Shown here: one piece after another, positions 27,497 to 36,010 of the stretch | How positions within the stretch are numbered: position 1 is the stretch's first letter | Layout of the letters: each line of letters opens with the position of its first letter | Assembly: GCA_001825665.1 (NCBI GenBank) | Contig: MHXZ01000132.1 | Coordinates: 1-48,294, forward strand | Length of the DNA: 48,294 bases | DNA from: Planctomycetes bacterium GWF2_41_51 | GTDB taxonomy: Bacteria > Planctomycetota > Phycisphaerae > Sedimentisphaerales > UBA12454 | Direction of reading: 5' to 3' | The notes under the pieces: generated by a model | Told to the model about the DNA's origin: nothing | Seen by the model: only the letters and a program-made list of their open reading frames with translations | The model's database searches: none | Position numbers and translations under genes: made by a program

Positions 27497-28555
27497 TCAC
27501 CTTTTGCTAAGTTCTTCATATACTTGGTTATAATACAGTGCATTTTCAATTGGTGTATTTGAAGGAATATGATTGCCCACGGCCATAAAGAAACCGGGGC
27601 AATTTTTGCCAATTGAAATGCACCTTTCAACTTCATTTCTTATTTCTTTCTTTGTTCCATCAAGCAGGATTCGAGTATCAGCATTCCCCACAAAAGAATG
27701 AGTTTTACCATATTTTTCAGCGATATATTTCATATCTGTTGTCGGTTCTAAAACAAAGCCATGAATTCCCGTGGAAGCGATATCATCTATGAATTGAGTA
27801 TAGTTACCATCTGATGTATAGATAACTTTTTTGCCGCTATCAATCAAAGGAGCAAATAATTTTTTATAATTCGGAAAAATGTATGTTCTATACCATTCGG
27901 GCGATGTGAAAGGTCCGCTCGTCCAGACAATATCATCATGAATCATTGCTACGGGAACATTACTTTGTGCAAGAGCATCAAAATACTGGCTTATCCAGGA
28001 ACAATATCTATTTGTTAAATCCCCAAATTTGACTGGGTCAGTACCCATAGCCATTAGCATCATATCCCAACCGAATATTTCGATTAAGCCAGATACACAC
28101 GTTACGTAAATACCTGTCATATTCACTGCATCAGGAAATTTCTGACAGAGCTGCTCATAGTGTTCCTCGAAATCGCGTGCTGCAATAATTATATCAATTT
28201 TGCCGTAAGCTTGCCATGGATCGAAATTCAGCACATCTTGCGGATCTTTAAAAGGACAAAATACCTCATTGTTATAATCTGTTCCTTCCGCAGCATATTC
28301 AGCATGTCCCATGCTTGTTCTTATTTTGCCGAATATCTGAGTATTTATAAGTATAGACCATATAAAATCATAATTCCATGCCTTCATAAAAGCGGCACTT
28401 GCTTTTATTTTAATATTCTCAGTACTTTGAGAATCAACTTTTATTCCTGTTACAGCATTAATCAACGGCCAATGAGTTTCCACTGAATATTCTGTCCGTG
28501 GAATTCTTTTTGTTTTTTCGAGATTTAATGCAGCAATACCATCTTGGTACGACAT
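27497..28555 (-). CDS. Second uroporphyrinogen decarboxylase-like protein
   Basis: A 352-residue URO-D superfamily barrel with GAGG seven bases before the ATG. Typical segments are VSGLIEIFGWDMMLMAMG, PVAMIHDDIVWTSGPF, YRTYIFPNYKKLFAPL and the C-terminal PGFFMAVGNHIPSNTP. As in the paralogue at 9205-10329, the zinc-motif position of corrinoid methyltransferases reads YTSDGNYT. The heme-pathway enzyme is excluded in practice by context: it is the last gene of a sugar operon, 28 bases after its neighbour. It is cytoplasmic, with an unknown reaction. Confidence 0.75.
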   Translation of the reverse strand: MSYQDGIAALNLEKTKRIPRTEYSVETHWPLINAVTGIKVDSQSTENIKIKASAAFMKAWNYDFIWSILINTQIFGKIRTSMGHAEYAAEGTDYNNEVFCPFKDPQDVLNFDPWQAYGKIDIIIAARDFEEHYEQLCQKFPDAVNMTGIYVTCVSGLIEIFGWDMMLMAMGTDPVKFGDLTNRYCSWISQYFDALAQSNVPVAMIHDDIVWTSGPFTSPEWYRTYIFPNYKKLFAPLIDSGKKVIYTSDGNYTQFIDDIASTGIHGFVLEPTTDMKYIAEKYGKTHSFVGNADTRILLDGTKKEIRNEVERCISIGKNCPGFFMAVGNHIPSNTPIENALYYNQVYEELSKR

Positions 28556-28583
28556 TTTCAGACCTCAATGCAAATCAATGATT

Positions 28584-30302
28584 TCAATTTTCAGCTTTCT
28601 GCGATTTCATGACTACCCTGCGAAAATGATTGATTGAAGCATCAAGCCCTGGAGGTGGTGGATCACTGGGCCAGCTCCAAGAAACAGGCCTGTACAAAGA
28701 TGCACATTGCTCTGACATTTTGGGCAATTTTTTATAGTCAGTCCATGCATTATCATATTTTTCAATTAAATTATTCAGCTTCGCACAATTCCACTGATTA
28801 TTCTTTTCAGAGCAATATCCTTCGGCAAGTATCTGCCAGCCAAAAGAAATGGCAGTAAAAAGCCTGAGACCATATTCAATTGAAATCCTCAAATAATCAT
28901 CCAATTTTGAATCTGATATAGTCATCTGATTGTACAAATTCTGAATTTGCTTCCAAATTTTAACAGATTCTTCTTTTTCTTTAATAACCTCACCAAATAA
29001 ATCATTTTCATAAAGATTTTCGAAAACAGGTTTGAGATGCCCTGCTCCCCCAAGATTATCATGCGGTATCAAACCGCTTAGAACATCATCGCGCATCCAA
29101 AGGTTTGTTGGAAGCTTTATGCCGTTCAATTGTTTATTATATTCTGCACAATATTGTCCTTTAAGTATCGCATCCAAAGAAAGAAGGCAAATTTTTCTGA
29201 ATATTTCCGTGTCTTTCAAAGAAAGCTTCAAAATATTTTCGCAATAATCGTTGAAATATTCCAACTCTGTCCGATTCGGTTCATTGACATACTTAGCCAG
29301 GACGTAACAAGCCAAGTCGGGCCATAAATCATTTTTGATATATGGGCCATACCAGCCGCCGCCTCGGGACCAATTATATATACCTTTTATAAGTGGATGA
29401 CCGATTACATCTTTAAGCCCTTTAGGTTCTGCAACCTCTGTGAAACCATTAATCACACCATATACCGCATAATTTGGAAATGCTCCCTTTCCCTCATACT
29501 CGCGTTGTGATTGTACTTCAATAATCTGTTGGTGCTTGCCCTGGGTAAGGCAGGGATTAAATTTCATATTACGCCAGAAATCATATGACGTATGCTTTAT
29601 TGAAAATACAAGTTTTTCATGAGGCTCTATTTGATTCGTCACATCAAGGTAATAATCGAGGTTAGAATGGAAACGATCATGAAAAACATCCCACGTCCTG
29701 AATATCAAATTTTTATTATTTTTTTTACATATAACGTCTCTCAAAAATTTCAGAAGTTTTACATATGATTTTTTTTCTTTACTCAAACCATCTGTAGCGT
29801 TTTTAGCCCATTCGATAGGACTATTTCCAACATGATAAGGTGTATCCATAAGATAAGTTTCGCCTACCCTGACAATAAAGCCGTCTATCTCGGGATAAAC
29901 AGAGCAAATCTCATCAAATAATACCTCGTGAAGTTTGAGAGTGAGTTCCTTTTCGATTGTGATTTTCCCACTATCATCATCACAAATATCATCACGGAAT
30001 GTTGATACGATACTCCTGGGTAAAACAAACAGGTCAATGTGATAAAATACTTCCAATCCTGCAGCTTTGGCATTTTGTATTTGTATATTTACTTTAGCTT
30101 TTAAATTTTCGTACCAACTCTTTTCTTCATCGGATGCCGGAAACGCCCCATTACCTATTTTTGCAAATGTGGCCAAACAATTAATGTGTTTAAAAACCTG
30201 CCCGTTAAAACCATAGGCTTTCAATTTGCCCGGAGACGAAAAGCTTGTCTCAAATGGCTTTTCACCCGGATTATTATGAATCATGTCTAATATAAATCTC
30301 AT
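28584..30302 (-). CDS. Unassigned cytoplasmic protein, possible TIM-barrel glycosidase
   Basis: The start is placed at 30302, whose ATG overlaps the symporter stop (ATGA); a TTG at 30323 is the alternative. The 572-residue protein has no signal peptide. The first 330 residues look like an (alpha/beta) barrel: MRFILDMIHNNPGEKPF, LEVFYHIDLFVLPRS, EIDGFIVRVGETYLMD, NLIFRTWDVFHD and LVFSIKHTSYDFWR. The rest is helical. The tryptophan- and glycine-rich YNWSRGGGWYGPY lies in between. The fold recalls alpha-glucuronidase-like GH67/GH115 enzymes, but I cannot assign it. Its place between the symporter and a UroD-like gene suggests work on imported saccharides. E and D residues in FIVRVGETY and RTWDVFHD are catalytic candidates by inference only. 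Confidence 0.65.
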   Translation of the reverse strand: MRFILDMIHNNPGEKPFETSFSSPGKLKAYGFNGQVFKHINCLATFAKIGNGAFPASDEEKSWYENLKAKVNIQIQNAKAAGLEVFYHIDLFVLPRSIVSTFRDDICDDDSGKITIEKELTLKLHEVLFDEICSVYPEIDGFIVRVGETYLMDTPYHVGNSPIEWAKNATDGLSKEKKSYVKLLKFLRDVICKKNNKNLIFRTWDVFHDRFHSNLDYYLDVTNQIEPHEKLVFSIKHTSYDFWRNMKFNPCLTQGKHQQIIEVQSQREYEGKGAFPNYAVYGVINGFTEVAEPKGLKDVIGHPLIKGIYNWSRGGGWYGPYIKNDLWPDLACYVLAKYVNEPNRTELEYFNDYCENILKLSLKDTEIFRKICLLSLDAILKGQYCAEYNKQLNGIKLPTNLWMRDDVLSGLIPHDNLGGAGHLKPVFENLYENDLFGEVIKEKEESVKIWKQIQNLYNQMTISDSKLDDYLRISIEYGLRLFTAISFGWQILAEGYCSEKNNQWNCAKLNNLIEKYDNAWTDYKKLPKMSEQCASLYRPVSWSWPSDPPPPGLDASINHFRRVVMKSQKAEN

Positions 30303-32326
30303 ATTTTTATTTCTTTTTGACAAACTTCAGACTGTTTTATTTCTTCACACTTATCGTCTTTAAAATGAGCTACTGTTCCATCATCCTCGTGATCTCTTTT
30401 CATAGTGGATAATCTCTTCAACATCGAAAAGAGATTTGAAATCCCACCAATAGCAAACCATATCGTAACTAAAAAAGCAATAGCAACGTATATTTTTAAA
30501 TATGTCTCCCAATAATTCAACCATGCCTGGGCTGACGAACCTCTAATCTTTGCAATGATACATCCTGCCACAAAGATAACAAACCAAAGAATGCTCCAGA
30601 AAATACTACTATAAAATATAATTTTGTCACCGAAACTAAACTCGCTAGTCATGCCGAGGCGTGAAACAATTAAATTAAACACACCTTTTTTGGAACTTTT
30701 TTCAGGTGAAAAATTCTTTTCGTGATCGGATTTGATAGCATATTCCCCCCTGTGCAGCATCCTCTCTAAATTAAATGTTTTATTCTGAATTAAGGAAACC
30801 ACTATATACAAAGTCGCTGAACAAAACATCGATATTGCATAGAGATACTGCCCGTTAACTGGAAATTTATTACCAAATAAATTTTCCCATAAAGAGGTAT
30901 TGCTTAGTACAAAACCTCCAAGACCAATAGAAGTGCCAACAATCATAGCTGAAAAAGCTCCTGCGGTTGTTCCTTTTTTCCAATAAAGTCCGCCTATGAT
31001 CGCAGGTCCTGCCCCGCCAAGAAAAATAACACCTGTCATCGCCCAATACATGTAAATCGGCATTGACATAGGATATATCAAACTAAAAATAAAAACAAAT
31101 ATCGCAACACCAACGATGGATAGACGCAGATATCTGATATGCTCACCCGGTTTAAAAGGTTTTCTTCTAAGCGGCATAACAATATCTTGTAAAAAAATGC
31201 TTCCCCAAGAATGCATATATGTATCATAATTACTAACACATGCTGCCAGCAATACCGCGCACAAAGCCCCCTTTAGACCTGTTGGAAGCAATTTCCCTAA
31301 AATTGTTGGCACCAACATTTGATTACGTGTATTTTCGTCTCCAATTTTCCCAAGGACATTGTTTATCTGCACAGATATTTCACTAAAATCAACATGCCTT
31401 AATGCAATAAGAGCAGCTATTGGAATTAGAATATTGACCGCATCCTGAGGTATTTGTCTCCATGGTGCAAGAACTTTCGCCATCTTTGCTTCATGTGGAT
31501 TTTTGGCTGAAGTATTATATTGTCCGCTTCCCTGCCAGGCGGTATAAGAATAAAAAATTCCTATCACCATAATCGCAAAATACCAAAAATCAAAGTTGCC
31601 ATGTTTTTTTGTATCGAATGGGTCTATCAGCGACTCGCCAGGTGGGGATGCTTGTAAAACTTCTGTCACCTGTGTCCAGTTAAAATTGATAACAATAAAA
31701 AATATAATCAATATCATTACGATATTTACAAATAAACCCTGAACATAGTCAGTAGTTATAATAGTAATCTGCCCGCCGCTAAGAGCAAAATAAAGCGAAA
31801 CTATAATGAGAAAAAGCATAATAATAGAAAATGATGGTATCGTAACGCCGTAAACCTGAAAATACTCAGGCATTCCACAAAAATATACAAATACCTTAGA
31901 CCCAACAAGAGGGAAAATTCCAAAATTTAATATCCCGGAAATAAAACATAATATCCCTGCAAACCTTCGAAAACTTTTACTATATCGCATTTCAAAATAT
32001 TGGCCAAGAGTCATAGCTCTTGTCTCTCGAAATCGGTAGATAACATAACCAGTTGTTGCAATCACCATAAAAACAGGTATTACCATCATACGCCACCACG
32101 TCGTTGTTAAACCTGCTTCCGTAACCATCTCCCAAGTAGCGACAAAAGACACTACTCCCATCGCAGCCATGCCCTCAGAAACCGACAACAAATATCTTCC
32201 CGCGCAACGATTTGCGGTCAGGAAATCAGCAACACTTAGCATAAAACGTTTAGTGCCTAAAGCAACTGAAACCATAAAAACAAAGCAGGCAACAACAATG
32301 CCCCAATCAAGTATATCCATATTCAT
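30299..32326 (-). CDS. Sodium:solute symporter (SSS family)
   Basis: A 675-residue membrane protein with about 13-14 hydrophobic helices. The family region GAGPAIIGGLYWKKGTTAGAF is present, as are GGQITIITTDYVQGLF and a long charged cytoplasmic C-terminal tail. AGGA lies eight bases before the ATG. It starts 10 bases after the GH36-like gene and overlaps the next gene, so it is the transporter of this operon. SSS proteins near glycosidases usually import monosaccharides, uronic acids or small oligosaccharides with Na+. It is the only transporter seen in the window. The tail after residue 630 is longer than in typical sugar symporters. Confidence 0.88.
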   Translation of the reverse strand: MNMDILDWGIVVACFVFMVSVALGTKRFMLSVADFLTANRCAGRYLLSVSEGMAAMGVVSFVATWEMVTEAGLTTTWWRMMVIPVFMVIATTGYVIYRFRETRAMTLGQYFEMRYSKSFRRFAGILCFISGILNFGIFPLVGSKVFVYFCGMPEYFQVYGVTIPSFSIIMLFLIIVSLYFALSGGQITIITTDYVQGLFVNIVMILIIFFIVINFNWTQVTEVLQASPPGESLIDPFDTKKHGNFDFWYFAIMVIGIFYSYTAWQGSGQYNTSAKNPHEAKMAKVLAPWRQIPQDAVNILIPIAALIALRHVDFSEISVQINNVLGKIGDENTRNQMLVPTILGKLLPTGLKGALCAVLLAACVSNYDTYMHSWGSIFLQDIVMPLRRKPFKPGEHIRYLRLSIVGVAIFVFIFSLIYPMSMPIYMYWAMTGVIFLGGAGPAIIGGLYWKKGTTAGAFSAMIVGTSIGLGGFVLSNTSLWENLFGNKFPVNGQYLYAISMFCSATLYIVVSLIQNKTFNLERMLHRGEYAIKSDHEKNFSPEKSSKKGVFNLIVSRLGMTSEFSFGDKIIFYSSIFWSILWFVIFVAGCIIAKIRGSSAQAWLNYWETYLKIYVAIAFLVTIWFAIGGISNLFSMLKRLSTMKRDHEDDGTVAHFKDDKCEEIKQSEVCQKEIKI

Positions 32327-32336
32327 AAAACAAATC

Positions 32337-34127
32337 CTATTCGGTCTTTAAATTCTCTCTGAGAACTTCATAATACTTAGAATCCGCAACTCTATATTGG
32401 CTGAACGCATCATCTCGTATATATATTACATTTCCGACATGCACTCCTGCATCAAATTCCTTTGCTGATTGCAGGTATCCTTTCAAGTTTTCCGTGAATA
32501 TATGAAAATCATACGCAACCGGACAACCTGGTGCTGAATGCCTAAGCATTAATCCGCGATTTCGGTGTTCCATATAATTTGAAGTCCAGACGTCATATGT
32601 TCTATTAACATCAATATATTCAGCTAGTCGAAAATTACCCGCTCCCCCGATATGAATGGAATCGCTTTTGTGTTTTCTCATTTCTTCATAGAACAATCTG
32701 GTAATATTATAAAAATATCGTTCCTCGCCTCTCCAATCAGGATTCATAGCATGCATTTCAGGTCTTATCTTATCTGCAAGAAAATCTGTTTTAACGCCGT
32801 CAATGTCGTAACAACCTTTATCTCCTGAAAACAATTTATAAAATAACGGCTTTAGATATTCTTCCTGAGTCGCAGGATTAGAATAATCTCTTAATCGTTT
32901 GCCGTGTTTATTAGGCTTGCCTTCATTGAAAAGATGCTCTTTAATCACTGCCGCAGGATCTTCTATTTCAGCCCAGTTCCACCATACCACAACTTTGAAT
33001 CCATCTTTATGCAAATCGTCAACCAATTTTCTAAAATTGGGAAATCTTGCTTTATGTGGTTCCCATTGCCCTCTCGCTTTTGCCCAGCCATCATCAAGAA
33101 TAATTGTTTTCAAAGGCAATTTTTCTTTTTTTATAATTGAAACAGCTTTTCTAACCAGATTTTCATCAACCTGCTCGGCACATGTTTTCATTTGAGCAGA
33201 ATTAGCTTGTTCCTGCAATTCAGCCGGAACCTCTATCTTGCTTTGGTAAGTTTGATCTATCCATGTGCAATACGTGTGGTTCTTCCACCAGGCATATCTT
33301 ACCTTTTTCTTTGGATCTGGTATCAGATTATGTTTTATGAGCATAGAAGAATATTCATCTAATGTCTCATAGACCGTTTGATTTTTGCGCACAAAAAGTC
33401 TATATCTTGGAGAGGCATATTCTTTGCCTGCTTTTAAAAACATTCCATTGGGATAATTGCCATAATCTATATACCATGATTTAATACCATTCTTTTCAAC
33501 ATCAATATACATGCCGAACGAATCAGGCATATCAAATGCACCAAAGAATACATTGATATCGCATTTGGTAAAAATAAACATTGCTGGATGCGGCGCAAAT
33601 TGCCAATCCCCCGAAAACGTATCCGTTTTGAAACTGCCGCCAAGTGTAAATTCCGGCCAGGTTTTTTCTGCATAATGGCGGTTACGGAAATTAATAAGAT
33701 AATAACAATTTAATAAGGACTGCTGAGGAAATATTTCAAATTTGTTTAATTGGCAGTCTTTTCCGGAAACGAATCTACAGCTAAAATCTATGGAATCATC
33801 GCTATTGGCCTTTATCTTTATAACGTAGTTGTTTAACCCCTCACAATTATAAATTAACTCACACTCTTTTTCATTTAGCCATTCTACTTTGCGAAAATTG
33901 TGACAAACATTCTTTCCATCAATACAAGGACGGAACATATCTAATGTTTCTGCAATAAGTATTCTTGTATTATCGCCGCGATCTAATACCGTCAACTTCT
34001 TAGTTTGTTCGTCAATATTCAGTTGTATTAAATCTGTGTTAATGTTGATATCCTTAAACCTCGGCTTTAAGCTTAAATTGTACGCTATTAAAAAGAAGCC
34101 ACAAGACCCTTGTGCTTGTGGCTCCAT
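32337..34127 (-). CDS. GH36-like alpha-galactosidase (clan GH-D), cytoplasmic; start uncertain
   Basis: About 596 residues. The N-terminal beta-sandwich (to about 260) is followed by a barrel with ILDDGW (343-348), FKVVVWWNWAEIEDP and DIDGVKTDFLADK. D448 in the KTD motif is the expected nucleophile, comparable to KxD in GH36/GH31. There is no signal peptide. The only ATG that keeps the whole domain is at 34127, but its first codons fall inside a terminator-like hairpin (34086-34123) and it lacks a ribosome site. Translation may therefore begin at a non-ATG codon just downstream, where AAGG appears near 34050. It probably releases alpha-linked galactose or a related sugar. It lies 10 bases upstream of the symporter gene. 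Confidence 0.75.
   Translation of the reverse strand: MEPQAQGSCGFFLIAYNLSLKPRFKDININTDLIQLNIDEQTKKLTVLDRGDNTRILIAETLDMFRPCIDGKNVCHNFRKVEWLNEKECELIYNCEGLNNYVIKIKANSDDSIDFSCRFVSGKDCQLNKFEIFPQQSLLNCYYLINFRNRHYAEKTWPEFTLGGSFKTDTFSGDWQFAPHPAMFIFTKCDINVFFGAFDMPDSFGMYIDVEKNGIKSWYIDYGNYPNGMFLKAGKEYASPRYRLFVRKNQTVYETLDEYSSMLIKHNLIPDPKKKVRYAWWKNHTYCTWIDQTYQSKIEVPAELQEQANSAQMKTCAEQVDENLVRKAVSIIKKEKLPLKTIILDDGWAKARGQWEPHKARFPNFRKLVDDLHKDGFKVVVWWNWAEIEDPAAVIKEHLFNEGKPNKHGKRLRDYSNPATQEEYLKPLFYKLFSGDKGCYDIDGVKTDFLADKIRPEMHAMNPDWRGEERYFYNITRLFYEEMRKHKSDSIHIGGAGNFRLAEYIDVNRTYDVWTSNYMEHRNRGLMLRHSAPGCPVAYDFHIFTENLKGYLQSAKEFDAGVHVGNVIYIRDDAFSQYRVADSKYYEVLRENLKTE
34086..34123 (-). terminator. Rho-independent terminator or attenuator after the PEP-CTERM gene
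   Basis: On the minus strand AGCCACAAG pairs perfectly with CTTGTGGCT around a nine-base loop and is followed by TTCTTTTTAAT. It closes the upstream PEP-CTERM gene (stop at 34158) but overlaps the apparent start of the GH36-like gene, so it may let only part of transcription continue. Confidence 0.75.
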
Positions 34128-34157
34128 AGTTCAAACATTTTTAAATTAAATCGAGCC

Positions 34158-35009
34158 TTATTTTTTACGGCGCACTAATATCAATGAACCAATACCAAAT
34201 AAAGCCATCGTTGCTGGTTCTGGAATAGCTGTAACAGTAATGTCATCAACCGCCATTGTATAGTTGGCAGGCTGACTATTTAGGGAACCATAGAACGTTA
34301 TCCCGGCCCAGCTTAATGTAGTGATATCGATAATCCCTGTTGAAACAACCTGTACCTGATCCGGATTGGCATAACTCTTATCCGCTAAATTTCCGCCGGT
34401 ATGCCACATCGTCAATGTAACATTGCCGCCGGCAATTGCCTGTTCAATCCTCAGATTGAGAGTTAACCAAAGCGGCGCATTGTCTGTGTTGACACTCGCT
34501 ACATCAACTAAGGTGGTCATACTTTCGCTTCCGCCAACTGTTCCAGTTGTCCATGCAGTCGTACTACCGGACCGCTTGTAAGACGACGCTTTCTGATTAC
34601 GGCCGCCTGTCTGCCTGTCAGCTTTGATACCATAGCCGTTCATTGTGCCATCACTAAGCCACACATAAGCGGAATTGTAGTATGGTGTCATATAGACATC
34701 ATAAGACAAGTCGATTGCCGTAACGCCTGTTAGATTTTGGCCATGCAGTTTTCCGGCAGGCCCCCATGCTGCATTAGATGCTCCCGAATCAAGACGCTCA
34801 TAAACTGTGTTGCCTGCACTTTGAGAAACCATCACACGCTGAGCGTCACGAATCCACCAACCGTTTGTGGCAGCGCCAGTACCACTAAGAGTGCCAGGAG
34901 TTGTTCCTTCCGTTGAAATTGCCCAGCCCTCCTCAAAATCTTCAACAAACACCGCAAAGGCCGCCGGCGTCATTGCAAGGACTAACAATAATAATACTAC
35001 TTTCTTCAT
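34158..35009 (-). CDS. PEP-CTERM-sorted protein with one beta-sandwich (NGWWIRDA) domain
   Basis: A 283-residue protein with GGAGGAA before the ATG, a signal peptide (to about AAFA) and a full PEP-CTERM tail: IPEPATMALFGIGSLILVRR. This means export followed by exosortase-type anchoring or processing. The body (about 22-262) is one copy of a beta-sandwich module seen six times in this window, with NGWWIRDAQ, YVWLSDGTMNGYGIK, LTMWHTGGNLADKSYANPD and WAGITFYGSL. The module looks like a carbohydrate-binding domain, but its ligand is unknown. It follows the pseudopilin gene and precedes a terminator. Confidence 0.82.
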   Translation of the reverse strand: MKKVVLLLLVLAMTPAAFAVFVEDFEEGWAISTEGTTPGTLSGTGAATNGWWIRDAQRVMVSQSAGNTVYERLDSGASNAAWGPAGKLHGQNLTGVTAIDLSYDVYMTPYYNSAYVWLSDGTMNGYGIKADRQTGGRNQKASSYKRSGSTTAWTTGTVGGSESMTTLVDVASVNTDNAPLWLTLNLRIEQAIAGGNVTLTMWHTGGNLADKSYANPDQVQVVSTGIIDITTLSWAGITFYGSLNSQPANYTMAVDDITVTAIPEPATMALFGIGSLILVRRKK

Positions 35010-35089
35010 TTTACTTCCTCCAAAAAAAAGGTTAATAAAAACAATAAATCATAAAAAACTCGTTCCATTTAAACTTCTAATTGTCAAAA

Positions 35090-35935
35090 TCATAGTCCAT
35101 CTAGAAGATAAAAAGATTTTCCAGCCGTATTAGTATAACTGGGCATATTCCAGAAGTTCCATGTCAATGAACCACGTGCGTTGCTGTAAGAGGTAGGCAC
35201 ACCAGCGGCTATAGCTCTGCGATAATATTCAACAAAACCTATCACACTGACATGTCCATCAAGATAAAGGGTTGGGGCTTTTTCATGCGGCAAATCAACG
35301 GTTACCTGCATGCCCGCTAGGTCGTAACAGGCATACTTATTGGCCATTATTTTTCCATGTCTCCATTCGCACATGGCCAAAGTTGCATCGGATGCACGGG
35401 CAACTGACGTCTTATGTCTGTCGAGATTACCTATTCTCTTTTCGGCAGCCTTATATTCAGGATCTCCTGCAAAGGTGCCCGAAGCTGTCATACCCCTATA
35501 AACACCGCCAAAGTTATAGTAACTGGTATCGAAAAGTTTAAAGTCGCCGCTACTGTCCTTGTCATCTTTGATTTTTTTGCGAGCCATATCAGACGGACAC
35601 AACAGATAATCGGCCACACCCTTTTTTGGGCTGTATGCAGGATCAAGCAATCCAAACCCTACAGGGTAATCTCCATTTTGTTGTTTGCAAATATTACCCA
35701 CCCAGTTATGCCCATTCTGACCCCTTGGCTTAAACTTATCTGGCGGCACCCTATCTTTATTACTGTTGGCATAAGCCATGACAGCAATACCGATGCTATG
35801 CATGTGTGCCTTACATACCGTAAGCTGGCCTTGCTCACGCGCTTTTTGAAGCGCCGGCATTAGAACAGCAAGCAGTAAAGCAATTATGGAAATCACCACT
35901 AACAATTCTACAAGAGTAAACGCTTTTCTTTTCAT
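35090..35935 (-). CDS. Prepilin-like protein (type II secretion / type IV pilin N-terminus, planctomycete type)
   Basis: A 281-residue protein. The N-terminus MKRKAFTLVELLVVISIIAL is a prepilin cleavage/methylation motif with Glu at position 5 after the Phe cleavage site and one hydrophobic helix. The body is the globular domain common in Planctomycetes, ending with DLPHEKAPTLYLDGHV, close to their H-x9-DG motif (here eight residues between H and DG). AGGA precedes the ATG. It is probably exported and assembled into a pseudopilus or fibre by a system encoded elsewhere. Its position between two proteins with the same binding module suggests a shared surface role. Confidence 0.85.
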   Translation of the reverse strand: MKRKAFTLVELLVVISIIALLLAVLMPALQKAREQGQLTVCKAHMHSIGIAVMAYANSNKDRVPPDKFKPRGQNGHNWVGNICKQQNGDYPVGFGLLDPAYSPKKGVADYLLCPSDMARKKIKDDKDSSGDFKLFDTSYYNFGGVYRGMTASGTFAGDPEYKAAEKRIGNLDRHKTSVARASDATLAMCEWRHGKIMANKYACYDLAGMQVTVDLPHEKAPTLYLDGHVSVIGFVEYYRRAIAAGVPTSYSNARGSLTWNFWNMPSYTNTAGKSFYLLDGL

Positions 35936-36010
35936 AGTACAATCCTATTTAACGGACAAAAAACTTTAATATGGAGGCGGCGACATTGCCGCTCTATAAA
36001 AATTATTTAA

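Noticed and set aside
35414-35863. 149-codon open frame on the plus strand
   Set aside because: It lies fully antisense to the prepilin-like gene, has no ribosome site and encodes no recognisable protein.
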